From GCA-003244245 sp036266995 (GTDB lineage: Bacteria > Actinomycetota > Actinomycetes > Mycobacteriales > Pseudonocardiaceae): 64,000 nucleotides of DNA. A model generated the notes under the pieces. The model did no database searches. It saw only the letters and a list, made by a program, of their open reading frames with translations, and was not told the origin of the DNA. The stretch covers positions 124,001 to 188,000 of the forward strand of contig DATAWX010000017.1 in the NCBI GenBank assembly GCA_036266995.1. The letters run 5' to 3'. Shown in pieces: positions 18,426 to 27,185 of the stretch (positions within the stretch are counted from its first letter, which is position 1; each line of letters opens with the position of its first letter). Position numbers and translations under genes: made by a program.

Positions 18426-18978
18426 GCCAGCTCACCTCCCCGCGGTTCGCTGCGCGCGATCAGCCCAGAAAAACTAGAGCCGACCACGCGCGCAGAGGTC
18501 GGCCACCCTAGCTGGTAGTCGAAGCCGGCCTGCGCGGTCGGCATTCCCGTCGACGCTCGGCCCCATTCACATCCGCCGAGAACCCCAGTGATCGCAGTCT
18601 CGGAAGAATGAGCCGCGCTGAGCGCGGCTCATTCTTCCGAATTCACGATCACGCTCGGTATGGAGGACGAAGCGGGCAGGTTGGAGACGAACCGTTGACC
18701 GTCGGCTTGCGGCCTCTCGGCGACGGGCTGGCAATTCGACGGGCCAATCAGCGGATTGCGCGGCGGCATGATGCCTGGGGCTCCTACCGTAGATTGAGAT
18801 GTCATCGCAGGTCAGCAGCGTGCTGAGGGGGACCTGATGGTCGCACCCGATGTCCCCAGACCCCCGCTGATGCCGGGGGCTGCGCGCAGGGATACTCCCC
18901 CGGAACTACAGCGCTGCGGCCACCGCGCGTCGACGTGGACGCCGATTTGATCGGCGGTCCGAGTGAGGAGTACAGCGG
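18426..18978. other. 553-base divergent intergenic region between eccC and eccD
   Basis: No convincing gene is seen. It should hold the promoters of both eccC and eccD. The only clear structure is the perfect palindrome at 18600-18640. A GAGGAG ribosome-binding site for eccD lies at its right end. Confidence 0.6.
18600..18640. repeat. 41-base perfect inverted repeat
   Basis: Arms of 19 bp (TCGGAAGAATGAGCCGCGC and its complement) surround a 3-base TGA loop. It lies between divergent genes, so it is not placed to terminate either; it may be a protein-binding site or a mobile palindromic element. Confidence 0.85.
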
Positions 18979-20469
18979 TTGCCCACCAATACCAACGGAG
19001 CTCCGGCGACCCGATCTTCCGGCGCTGCATCGACGGTTCCACCGTCCCACGCTGCATCGACGGTTCCACCGTCCCACTCTGGATCGACGGTTCCACCGTC
19101 CACTGTCTTCAGCAGAGTCACCGTGGTAGCTCCCCGCACCCGCATCGATCTGGCGCTGCCCTCGGACGTCGCGGTGGCCAACCTGCTGCCGATGCTGCTC
19201 AAGATGGCCGGCGAGTCCAGCACGGACGGTGGCAGCAGGCATGGCGGCTGGTGCTTGGCCAAGCTCGGTGGCGAGGCGATCGATCCGGACCGCCCGCTGA
19301 GTTCGCTGGGAGTGGTCGACGGTGATCTGCTGCAACTTCGGCGTCGCCGTGACAACCCCCCGCCGCCACTGTTCGACGATGTGGTGGACGCCATCGCCGA
19401 GGCCGCCCCGGACAGCTACCGGCCGTGGACCGAACGCACCGCCCGCACGCTCGGCCTGGTCGCCACCGGCTTAGCCCTGCTGGCCAGTGCCGTCGCGCTG
19501 CTCCGAGCCGCTGCTGTGGCCAGACCTGAGTTCGGGCTCAGCGCCGCCGCCCTCGCCGGAGCCGCCGCGGTGGTCGCGCTGATCGTCGGCGCGACGATTG
19601 CCCGGGTGTACGACGACGCGGATGCGGGCGTGGTGGTGGCAGCGGGCAGCCTGCCGCTGGGATTCGTCAGTGGGCTCTACATCGTGCCCGGCGGCGTCCA
19701 TGCGGCTAACTTCTTGCTGGCATGCGTCCTGGTCCTGGTCCTCGCCGCCGCGTCGATCACGGTACTCAGCGCCGGCATCACACCGTTCATCGCCAGCGCC
19801 ACCGCTGCCGCCCTCGGCGCGCCGACGTTCCTGGTCGCCAGTGTGGTTGACCGTCCCACCGCTGGGATCGCAGCAGGGGCGGCCGCGTTGGCCCTGTGCG
19901 CCATCTCGGCGCTGCCCCGGCTGACCATCCACCTGTCCCGGCTCCCCATGCCCCGGGTTCCCGGCAGCGCCAAGGACCTGCAGGAAGACCCGGGCTTCCC
20001 GGACTACAGCGCGATCGAACGTCGCGCGGGCGTAGCACACGAGTACCTGACCGGCATGATCGCGGGATGCGGCGCGGTGGCCGCGATCGGCGCGGTGCTG
20101 GCCGCCACTGGGGGTGCGTTGGGAATCGTGCTGGGCGTAGTGGTCGCTGCCGTGCTGTTGCTGCGAGCCCGGTCCTATGCCAACGGTCGCCAAGCGATCG
20201 CCCTGCTGGTGAGTGGGATGGTCGCGGTAGCCGGACTGATGACCGGGTTGCTGGCGCTGGCTCACCAGCCGGGCTTGCTGCTGATCGGTTTCGGTGGTCT
20301 GCTGGTCATCGCAACGTTCGCACTGTTCGCGGGAGTGGTCCTGCCGCAGCGCCGGTTCTCCCCGGTGCTGCGCCAATCTGTGGATGTGATGGAAGCGATC
20401 CTCATCGCCGCAGTCCTGCCGCTGGCCTTGGGCGTACTGGACCTCTACCAAACCTTCCGGGCGCTGTGA
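18979..20469 (+). CDS. eccD: Type VII secretion membrane protein EccD
   Basis: 496 residues. An N-terminal ubiquitin-like (YukD-like) domain (about 43-120; VTVVAPRTRIDLALPS) is followed by about eleven membrane helices that form the pore-associated membrane vestibule. The TTG at 18979 has GAGGAG 8 bases upstream. Residues about 16-42 are three copies of a 9-residue unit (AASTVPPSH) coded by a 27-bp DNA repeat, not part of the usual EccD sequence. Confidence 0.93.
   Translation: MPTNTNGAPATRSSGAASTVPPSHAASTVPPSHSGSTVPPSTVFSRVTVVAPRTRIDLALPSDVAVANLLPMLLKMAGESSTDGGSRHGGWCLAKLGGEAIDPDRPLSSLGVVDGDLLQLRRRRDNPPPPLFDDVVDAIAEAAPDSYRPWTERTARTLGLVATGLALLASAVALLRAAAVARPEFGLSAAALAGAAAVVALIVGATIARVYDDADAGVVVAAGSLPLGFVSGLYIVPGGVHAANFLLACVLVLVLAAASITVLSAGITPFIASATAAALGAPTFLVASVVDRPTAGIAAGAAALALCAISALPRLTIHLSRLPMPRVPGSAKDLQEDPGFPDYSAIERRAGVAHEYLTGMIAGCGAVAAIGAVLAATGGALGIVLGVVVAAVLLLRARSYANGRQAIALLVSGMVAVAGLMTGLLALAHQPGLLLIGFGGLLVIATFALFAGVVLPQRRFSPVLRQSVDVMEAILIAAVLPLALGVLDLYQTFRAL
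19024..19104 (+). repeat. Three 27-bp in-frame repeats inside eccD
   Basis: Copies at 19024-19050, 19051-19077 (identical) and 19078-19104 (diverged). Each contains the palindrome GACGGT-TCC-ACCGTC, which also occurs with other centres at the groES 3' end and between rpsM and rpmJ. Confidence 0.9.
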
Positions 20470-21896
20470 GGGCGCGCACCGGTACCCGTCCTCGTCGTAC
20501 CCCCTTGGTGGCAGTCGCTGTCGCACTCCTGTGCCTTGCGGGGCCGGCGTGGCCAGTGGCCGCCGAACCCGGTGATCGGCCGCCAGGAGTGCCACCCCCC
20601 GTGGACGCGACCGCCCTGCCAACGCAGGCCAGCGTGAACGCCATGCCCTATATCGTGAACAACACGGCTACCCGGCAGACCGGTCCGGTCGAGCAACAGG
20701 CACCATGCCAGCAGCCGGTGACGGACAACCCGCTGAACCTCCAGGCCGAGCCGCCAGCGCAACGGCGGCTACGGATCCGGCAAGCCCAGCAGTACGCAAC
20801 GGGACGTGGCCAACGGGTCGCCGTGATCGACAGCGGGGTGCAGCCGCATCCCAGGCTGCTCGGCAGATTGATCGACGGCGGCGACTACATCGAGAACCGC
20901 AGCGGCCTGTTCGACTGCGACGGGCACGGCACCGTGGTAGCTGGTCTCATCGCCGCGGCGCCCGATGCGAGCTCCCGATTCGTCGGGGTGGCCCCGGCTG
21001 CACAGATTCTCGCAATCCGGCAGGCCAGCACCTTTTACTCGGTGCCGCTGCGCCAGCTCGAGGACGGCCAGCAGATCCACAGCCCGAGCGCCGGCGACAC
21101 GGTGAGCATGGCGCGGGCCGTGATGCGGGCCGTGCAGCTAGGCGCAACGGTGATCAACATCTCGGAGGCCGCGTGTTTCCCGGCCGAACAGGATCAGGTC
21201 AACGCCCCGGATCTGCAGGCCGCCGTGCACCACGCGGTGGAGCACAATGTGGTCGTGGTGGTGGCCGCCGCCAACACCAGTAACACCTGCAAGCAGAACA
21301 CCCCAGGTGCTGTCACCACGATCTCCTCGCCCGGCTGGTTCGACGATGACGTGCTCACCGTCGCCGCGACCGACGGCAACGGCGAGCCGGCAGACTTCTC
21401 GATCCGCGGGCCGTGGGTCGATGTCGCCGCACCAGGCACTGGCGCGGTATCCCTGGCGGCGGGGCGACCCGGCCTGACCACCGGACTCATCGACGCCCAC
21501 GGCCAGGCGCGCGCGCTCGATGGCACCAGCTTCGCCACCCCGTACGTCGCAGGCGTCGCGGCCCTGATCCGAGAGCGATACCGGAATCTGACCGCGCGCC
21601 AGGTGATGCATCGCATCGAACGGACCGCGCACCACACCGGCGCCGGTGGGCGCAGCGAGGAACTCGGCTACGGCATGATCGACCCGGTCGCCGCACTCAC
21701 CGCCGCGCTACCTGAGGAACAGGGATCCGCTCCGGCCCCGGTGAACGCAGCGAAGCTGTCTGGTTTCCAGACCCCGCCGCCGGACAACACGCCGCGCACC
21801 GTTGCCCTGGTCGGCTCGGCCGTCGCCCTGCTCCTGCTAGGCCTCACCGTAGTGATCGCCCACACCACCAAACGCCACCAACGGCACCGCCCCTGA
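20466..21896 (+). CDS. mycP: Type VII secretion subtilisin-like protease (mycosin) MycP
   Basis: 476 residues. Signal peptide (about 8-33), a linker containing cysteines, then the subtilase domain with catalytic Asp (VIDSG, 122), His (DGHGT, 154) and Ser (DGTSFATP, 355). A C-terminal membrane helix is followed by a basic tail. This is the normal mycosin design, anchored outside the membrane next to the Ecc complex. The GTG at 20466 overlaps the eccD stop as GTGA. Longer upstream readings lie inside eccD. Confidence 0.95.
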   Translation: MRARTGTRPRRTPLVAVAVALLCLAGPAWPVAAEPGDRPPGVPPPVDATALPTQASVNAMPYIVNNTATRQTGPVEQQAPCQQPVTDNPLNLQAEPPAQRRLRIRQAQQYATGRGQRVAVIDSGVQPHPRLLGRLIDGGDYIENRSGLFDCDGHGTVVAGLIAAAPDASSRFVGVAPAAQILAIRQASTFYSVPLRQLEDGQQIHSPSAGDTVSMARAVMRAVQLGATVINISEAACFPAEQDQVNAPDLQAAVHHAVEHNVVVVVAAANTSNTCKQNTPGAVTTISSPGWFDDDVLTVAATDGNGEPADFSIRGPWVDVAAPGTGAVSLAAGRPGLTTGLIDAHGQARALDGTSFATPYVAGVAALIRERYRNLTARQVMHRIERTAHHTGAGGRSEELGYGMIDPVAALTAALPEEQGSAPAPVNAAKLSGFQTPPPDNTPRTVALVGSAVALLLLGLTVVIAHTTKRHQRHRP

Positions 21897-21897
21897 C

Positions 21898-21952
21898 CGC
21901 ATTCAGCGGGCTCAGCGGGGTAAAGCAGTTCCGTTCCACCCCGCTGAATGCG
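21898..21952. terminator. Long inverted repeat between convergent mycP and MFS genes
   Basis: Arms of 13 bp (CGCATTCAGCGGG and its complement) enclose a 29-base loop. It overlaps the last codons of the MFS gene, whose C-terminus HSAGWNGTALPR it encodes. It probably serves as a bidirectional terminator, and resembles the other palindromes of this chromosome. Confidence 0.6.
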
Positions 21953-23339
21953 TGGGGTGGCGGAGGGTGATGGCGGTCAGGAGAGCGGCGGTGAGGAAGG
22001 CGGCGGTGGCGATGATCAGGGCGGCGTGCAGGCCTGGGATGAAGGTGCCGCCGGCACTGACGAGGGCGCCTAGCAGGGCTACCCCGATCAGGCCGCCGAT
22101 CTGGCGAGAGGCGTTAATGGCCCCGGAGGCGAGCCCGGCACGCTCGGCCGGGGCGCTGTCCACCACGGCCGTGGTCGCAGCGGGCATGGTGAACGACATG
22201 CCGAACCCGGCGGCGACCAGCGGGGCGATCAGCAGTGGGTAGGGCGTGTGCTCCCCGGCGACGATCAGCCCGAACAGTCCCGCGCCCCCGACGAGCAGGC
22301 CGATGAGCATGGTGAGTCGCGGGCCGCCGGCACGGGCGGTGAACCGGCCCGACAGCAACGAGCCGACGGCGGCCATTCCCATCTGGGGCAGCAGAGCCAG
22401 CCCGGCGGCCAGCGCGGAGTAGCCCCGGATCTGCTGAAAATACAGGTTGATCACGAACAGCTCACCGTAGAACCCGAGGTTGATCAGCAGGCCGACCGCG
22501 TTGGCCCCGGAGAACATCGCGTTGCCGAACAGACCCAGCGGCAGCATCGGGGCCGGCACCCGGCGCTCGATGAGCACGAAGCAGGCCCCCGCGACGACGA
22601 ACACCACCGCTGCCGCGATCACCTGCGGGCGCACGCCGACCTGGCCGCCCTCGATCAGCGCCAAGGTCAACGCCGCCAAGGCGATCCCGCCGGCGATCTG
22701 CGCTGCCGGGTCCAGCGCGCGAGGCCGCGGATCGGGGGCGGGGACTCGCCGGGCAGTCAAGGCCATGGCGAGCAGCCCGATCGGAACGTTGACGAAGAAC
22801 ACCAGCCGCCAGCTCGCCGCGGTGACCAGCAGCCCACCCAGGATCGGACCGGCACCCGCAGCGACCCCAGCGATGCCGCCCCAGATCCCGATCGCCCGGG
22901 CCCGGGCGGCCGGCTGCGGATATGCCGCGCGCAGCAGTGCTAGCGATGCCGGCACCGCCAGCGCCGCCCCCACCCCCTGCAGCAGCCGGGCGCCAACCAG
23001 CACGGCCGTGGTCGGCGCCAGCCCGCAGGCCACCGAGGCCAGCACGAACAGCCCCAACCCGAACTCGAAGATCCGGCGCGCCCCGACCCGGTCAGCCAGC
23101 ACCCCACCGGACAGCAGCAGCGCGGCGAGCATCAGCAGGTACCCATCGACCACCCACTGCAGTCCGGCCACGCTCGCACCCAGGTCCACGCGCAGCGCCG
23201 GCAACGCCACGTTGACGATGGTGGTATCCAAGATGACCATGAAGTAGCCCAGACACACCGCCACCAGCGCCAACGACAGCACCCGTGGCTCGGCCGGCTC
23301 CGCAGCCCAGCGCGAGCTGCGGCTCTTCTGTCCAGTCAC
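21912..23339 (-). CDS. MFS drug/proton antiporter, DHA2 (14-TM) family
   Basis: 475 residues, about 14 membrane helices. It has the DHA2 motif LDTTIVNVALPAL in helix 1, GVLADRVGARR (motif A) in the loop after helix 2, and an antiporter motif C-like stretch (GPILGGLLV). It probably exports a drug or metabolite. It is divergent from an ArsR-type regulator. It separates mycP from the rest of the ESX genes, so it is likely a later insertion. Confidence 0.88.
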   Translation of the reverse strand: MTGQKSRSSRWAAEPAEPRVLSLALVAVCLGYFMVILDTTIVNVALPALRVDLGASVAGLQWVVDGYLLMLAALLLSGGVLADRVGARRIFEFGLGLFVLASVACGLAPTTAVLVGARLLQGVGAALAVPASLALLRAAYPQPAARARAIGIWGGIAGVAAGAGPILGGLLVTAASWRLVFFVNVPIGLLAMALTARRVPAPDPRPRALDPAAQIAGGIALAALTLALIEGGQVGVRPQVIAAAVVFVVAGACFVLIERRVPAPMLPLGLFGNAMFSGANAVGLLINLGFYGELFVINLYFQQIRGYSALAAGLALLPQMGMAAVGSLLSGRFTARAGGPRLTMLIGLLVGGAGLFGLIVAGEHTPYPLLIAPLVAAGFGMSFTMPAATTAVVDSAPAERAGLASGAINASRQIGGLIGVALLGALVSAGGTFIPGLHAALIIATAAFLTAALLTAITLRHPTHSAGWNGTALPR

Positions 23340-23403
23340 GTCACCAGTCTGGAGTCGCTCCGCTTCGGCCTGCGCCGAAGCTTCCTCGCCCTACCATGAT
23401 CTG

Positions 23404-24189
23404 ATGACCGTCACCGCCCACTCCACCGCGCTCGGTGATGCCGACGTGGCACGGGTCGCCGCATTGATCGGCGACCGAGCCCGGGCCCGGGTCCTGATGG
23501 CGCTCGTCGACGGCCGGGCCCTGCCAGCCAGCGTGCTCGCCGCCGAGGCCGGCGTCGCCGCCTCCACCATCAGCGAACACCTCGCCCGGTTGGTCGACGG
23601 CCAGCTACTGACCGCCGAACGATCCGGCCGCCACCGGTACTTCCGCCTGGCCGACGCCTCGGTCGCCCGCGCGCTGGAAGCCATCGCCGAAATCGCCCCA
23701 CCGGAGCCGATCAGTTCGCTGCGGCAGGGCACCCGGGCGCAGGCGCTGCGCCGGGCCCGTACCTGCTACCAGCACCTCGCCGGCCGGCTCGGCGTCACCG
23801 TGATGGCCGCACTGATCGATTCGGGCGTACTGCTCGGCGGCGACGGTCTGCACCATCTGCACACCGCCGGCCGAGACCGGCTGGCCGCCGCCGGCACCGA
23901 CACCACCTACCAGCTGACTCCTGCCGGGCACCGTCAGCTGACCGCTTTCGGCCTCGACGTCTGCGCCGTCCTGCGGCACCGCTGCCCTATCCGCTACTGC
24001 GTGGATTGGTCGGAACAGCGCCACCACCTCGCCGGTGCGCTCGGCAACGCGCTGACGAGCCGATTGTTCGACCTTGACTGGATCCGGCGCAGCAAGCGGC
24101 CCCGGGCCGTCACGCTCACCGACGCCGGGCGCCACGGTCTGCACAGCACCTTCGGCGTACCCGAGAACTGGGAGTCAGCGATCCCGTAG
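23404..24189 (+). CDS. ArsR-family winged-helix transcriptional regulator
   Basis: 261 residues. N-terminal ArsR-type winged helix (about 12-95; VLAAEAGVAASTISEHLARL recognition region) and a longer C-terminal half that repeats helix-rich segments and carries Cys residues (RHRCPIRYCVDW). It resembles the longer ArsR-like regulators found beside MFS genes. The 64-base divergent gap suggests it controls the exporter; that is inference. Confidence 0.82.
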   Translation: MTVTAHSTALGDADVARVAALIGDRARARVLMALVDGRALPASVLAAEAGVAASTISEHLARLVDGQLLTAERSGRHRYFRLADASVARALEAIAEIAPPEPISSLRQGTRAQALRRARTCYQHLAGRLGVTVMAALIDSGVLLGGDGLHHLHTAGRDRLAAAGTDTTYQLTPAGHRQLTAFGLDVCAVLRHRCPIRYCVDWSEQRHHLAGALGNALTSRLFDLDWIRRSKRPRAVTLTDAGRHGLHSTFGVPENWESAIP

Positions 24190-24257
24190 GAATCGGGAAC
24201 TGTCAGACCTCCGTCGTACCGTGGGTCTTGCCCATCCACGGACGGAAGGCGCACCAC

Positions 24258-24779
24258 ATGAGTTGCACCCAGCAGGCCGCGATCGGCGAGCGCGCCGATC
24301 TGCAGGAGGCGTTGACCCAGCACCGTTACTTCCTGCGCTACACGGTCCGCGACCTCACCGACGAGCAGGCGACCCGACGCACCACCGTCAGTGAGCTGTG
24401 TCTGGGCGGCCTGATCAAGCACGTCACGGCGATGGAGCGGGAATGGATCAACTTCATTCTCGACGGCCCCTCGGCGCTGGGTCCATGGGATGAGACCAGC
24501 ATCAGTGACCGCTCCGGAGAGTTCAGCGTGTTGGAGGGCGAGACCCTTGCCGCGCTGCTGGACGAGTATGACAAGGTGGCCCGCCGGACCGATGAGCTGG
24601 TGGCGACGCTGCCCGATCTCGACATCTCCCATCCCTTACCTGAGTCCCCGTGGTTCAAACCAGGGACGCGCTGGTCAGCGCGGCGGGCGCTGCTCCACGT
24701 GATCGCCGAGACCGCCCAGCACGCCGGTCACGCCGACATCATCCGAGAGTCACTCGACGGCGCCAAGTCCATGGGGTAG
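24258..24779 (+). CDS. DinB family protein
   Basis: 173 residues. DinB-like four-helix bundle with three potential metal-binding histidines: one in LGGLIKHVTAMER and two in HVIAETAQHAGHAD. Related actinobacterial proteins are often thiol- or mycothiol-dependent enzymes; no substrate can be given. The ATG at 24258 has GGAAGG upstream. Its last 30 bases overlap the end of the truncated eccB on the other strand. Confidence 0.8.
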   Translation: MSCTQQAAIGERADLQEALTQHRYFLRYTVRDLTDEQATRRTTVSELCLGGLIKHVTAMEREWINFILDGPSALGPWDETSISDRSGEFSVLEGETLAALLDEYDKVARRTDELVATLPDLDISHPLPESPWFKPGTRWSARRALLHVIAETAQHAGHADIIRESLDGAKSMG

Positions 24780-25028
24780 TTCGCCATGCACAACAGAGAC
24801 GGTCTCCGGCAGGCCGCTGGCGTGGCTGGTCGGGTGCAACTTGCCGACCACGAAGAACGCCGCCAAGCCCAAGAGTCCGAGCAGCAGACCCACCGCCGTG
24901 GCCCGGAGGTGGTGGCGCATCGGCTCGTGCAGCATCACCGCGTCCTTGCGGACCAGCGCCGACTCCATCCTGCGAAGCACGAACCGGTAGGCCTGCACCT
25001 GCGCCTTGGTGGTCGGATTCGTGGACAT
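24750..25028 (-). CDS. eccB: Truncated EccB (N-terminal and TM part only)
   Basis: 92 residues. PTTKAQVQAYRFVLRRMESA and VMLHEPMRHHLRA are the conserved EccB N-terminus, followed by one membrane helix (about 42-62). A complete EccB continues with several hundred residues of extracytoplasmic repeats; here the reading stops about 30 residues after the helix and the next DNA encodes DinB on the other strand. It is either a pseudogene or a small membrane protein. It is divergent from eccE. Confidence 0.85.
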   Translation of the reverse strand: MSTNPTTKAQVQAYRFVLRRMESALVRKDAVMLHEPMRHHLRATAVGLLLGLLGLAAFFVVGKLHPTSHASGLPETVSVVHGELPHGLGAVE

Positions 25029-25126
25029 CGGGTGCCTACCGCTCTTTGCCGGGGCTGTACGGTGCCGCAGGATAGCGAAGCCCCCTCGGCGGACCATCAC
25101 GTCCGTCCTCCCACGGAGGCGGAGAT

Positions 25127-26437
25127 ATGACCGCACCACCGGCTCCACCGCGGCAGGAGTCGACGCGTCACCGCCAGCCAGAGCTGCCGCGGGAGCCGAG
25201 CGGTGCGCCCCGCGCCAGGGTGAGTGCCCGGCAGCGCCCGGCAGGTTCGCGAGTGGGCCCACTGCCGGTGGTCAACCTGATCGTGCTCGAAGTGGGTCTG
25301 GGGCTCTGTCTCGCGCTGCTCGCGGTGGACACTAGCCTGTGGTGGACCGCGGTGGTGATCCTGCTGGTTGCGGTGCCACTGGCGCTGGGCCGCTGGCACG
25401 GCAGATGGCTGGTGCAGTGGACCCAGGTCACCGCCGGCTACCTGGTGCGTTCCCATGGCCGAACCATCACCGGTCCGGGCCTGGCGGCGGGAGGTTCGCA
25501 GCAGCCGGTCGGGGGCTCTGACGATCCGCGGGTCGCCCTGCTCCGGCTGCTCCTCCCTGATCTGACTATCGCGCACGGCACCGATCATCAGCGCGAGCCC
25601 CTGGGAATGGCGTGGCACCAGAACACCTGGACCGCCGTGCTCGAAGTCGACGCCGCACCTTCGATGATCACACCGGTCGGCGCCGCCGCCAGCCTGCCGC
25701 TCGGTGCGCTGGCCCCCTGCCTGGAACACCGCGGGGTGGTGCTGGACTCGATCCAGGTGATCTGGCATTGCTACCCCGGCAGCGCCGCCCTGCCGTCGTC
25801 GTCTCCGGCGCTGCGCTCCTACCTGGAGGTCTTGGGCCCGCTGCCGGTGGCCGCCAGGCGCACCACCTGGGTCGCGGTGCGTCTGGACCCCCGTCGCTGT
25901 CCCACCGCGGTGGCCGAACGGGGTGGCGGTGTGACGGGCTGCCACCGGGCCCTGATTGGTGCGCTGTCCCGGGTGCGCAACGAACTGGAGGCCCGGGGTG
26001 TCTCGACCCGACCGCTGGACGCCGACCAGCTATTGCGCGCCGGCATCTCCGCCGCCGAGTTGTCCGCGGTTGCCGGCACCGGGCAACCGGCGGCGCTCAA
26101 TGAGGGTTGGACAGCAGTCACTGCCGCCGGGGTGGGCCACGCCAGCTACGCGATCACCGGCTGGGGGACCGGAGGCACCACACCCAACCTCAACGCGTTG
26201 ACGGGCATACGAGCGTTGTCCACGACGCTGTCACTGACGCTGTCGCCGGGCACCGACGGTGGCGAGGTCGGGCTGCGGGGACTGGTCCGGATCAGCGCCC
26301 GCAACCCCGCGGAGCTCGAAGCGGCCGATGGTCGGCTGCAGGCTGTCTCGCGACGGCTCGGTGTGACGCTGCGCCCGCTGCGCGGGCTGCAGGTCGCTGG
26401 CCTGGCCGCGACCCTGCCGTTTGGGACCCCCCGATGA
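25127..26437 (+). CDS. eccE: Type VII secretion protein EccE
   Basis: 436 residues. A basic, Pro-rich N-terminal stretch, two adjacent membrane helices (about 44-85), then a soluble domain with the EccE pattern (LGPLPVAARRTTWVAVRLDPRRC). EccE is a peripheral stabilising part of the ESX membrane complex; it is absent from M. tuberculosis ESX-4 but present in ESX-4 loci of other actinobacteria. The ATG has GGAGG upstream. It overlaps the next gene by 4 bases. Confidence 0.85.
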   Translation: MTAPPAPPRQESTRHRQPELPREPSGAPRARVSARQRPAGSRVGPLPVVNLIVLEVGLGLCLALLAVDTSLWWTAVVILLVAVPLALGRWHGRWLVQWTQVTAGYLVRSHGRTITGPGLAAGGSQQPVGGSDDPRVALLRLLLPDLTIAHGTDHQREPLGMAWHQNTWTAVLEVDAAPSMITPVGAAASLPLGALAPCLEHRGVVLDSIQVIWHCYPGSAALPSSSPALRSYLEVLGPLPVAARRTTWVAVRLDPRRCPTAVAERGGGVTGCHRALIGALSRVRNELEARGVSTRPLDADQLLRAGISAAELSAVAGTGQPAALNEGWTAVTAAGVGHASYAITGWGTGGTTPNLNALTGIRALSTTLSLTLSPGTDGGEVGLRGLVRISARNPAELEAADGRLQAVSRRLGVTLRPLRGLQVAGLAATLPFGTPR

Positions 26438-27153
26438 GGGCTCTGGGCAACCCCGCCGCGGCAGGAACAGGAGCGCCGGAGTTTCTCGTCACTCCTGGCC
26501 TGCTCGATGCGATCAGCCCTCCGGGCGACCGCGGCGGAATGGTCCTGGGCTGCGGTCTCGACGATGAACCGCTAAGTGTGTCGGTGCTGCGCCCGCAGCC
26601 GACCAGGCTGGTCCTGGTCGGTGGGCTCTACCTGGCGCGACAGGTCGCCCTGCGGGCGATGGCCACCGGAGCCTGGGTGGTCGTCGCCACCGGCCGACCC
26701 GATGCCTGGCAACATCTCACCCGAGCCGCCGGCGAGGGCCCCGACGGTCGTCCCGCTCCGCTGGTGCAGGTGCGGCGGCTGGCGCCAGTCGAGCTACCCC
26801 GAGCCTCGGAGGACGCTCCGCTGCTGGTCGTGCACGACGGCGGGGCGGTCCCGCAAGAGCTGTTCGCGCCACGGTCGCCATGGCAGACGACCCTGTACGT
26901 GCTGCCCTACCTGCACCCGCAGGCCGAGAGCACCGCGATCAACGCCGACCTGGTGCTCCTGCAGCGTGTCCCGGCTGCCCAGGCGCAGCTGGCCGCCGAC
27001 ATGTGGCGACTGCCTGCGCCGATGGCCCAGGCGCTGGCGGCGTTGACCGACGACGGCGTGGTGGCGTTGGGGCCCGACCTCTGGCTGTCGCTGCGGCTGG
27101 TCACCACACCCGCGGAGCGGGAGATCCTCGGGCCGGTGCGCCGGGGAGACTGA
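26434..27153 (+). CDS. ESX-4-linked protein of unknown function
   Basis: 239 residues. No signal peptide or membrane helix. It has alternating beta/alpha-like hydrophobic patches (LVLVGGLYLARQVALRAM, ATGAWVVVATGRP) resembling a degenerate nucleotide-binding fold without a P-loop. The ATG at 26434 overlaps the eccE stop as ATGA, so it is made together with EccE. A role in ESX function is inferred from this coupling only. Confidence 0.75.
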   Translation: MRALGNPAAAGTGAPEFLVTPGLLDAISPPGDRGGMVLGCGLDDEPLSVSVLRPQPTRLVLVGGLYLARQVALRAMATGAWVVVATGRPDAWQHLTRAAGEGPDGRPAPLVQVRRLAPVELPRASEDAPLLVVHDGGAVPQELFAPRSPWQTTLYVLPYLHPQAESTAINADLVLLQRVPAAQAQLAADMWRLPAPMAQALAALTDDGVVALGPDLWLSLRLVTTPAEREILGPVRRGD

Positions 27154-27185
27154 TCGAGCGTGGATAGGCACGGGAGTGAGGTTGA

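Noticed and set aside
19896..20465. Upstream extension of mycP
   Set aside because: Overlaps eccD in another frame; the GTG at 20466 starts a proper signal peptide and overlaps the eccD stop.
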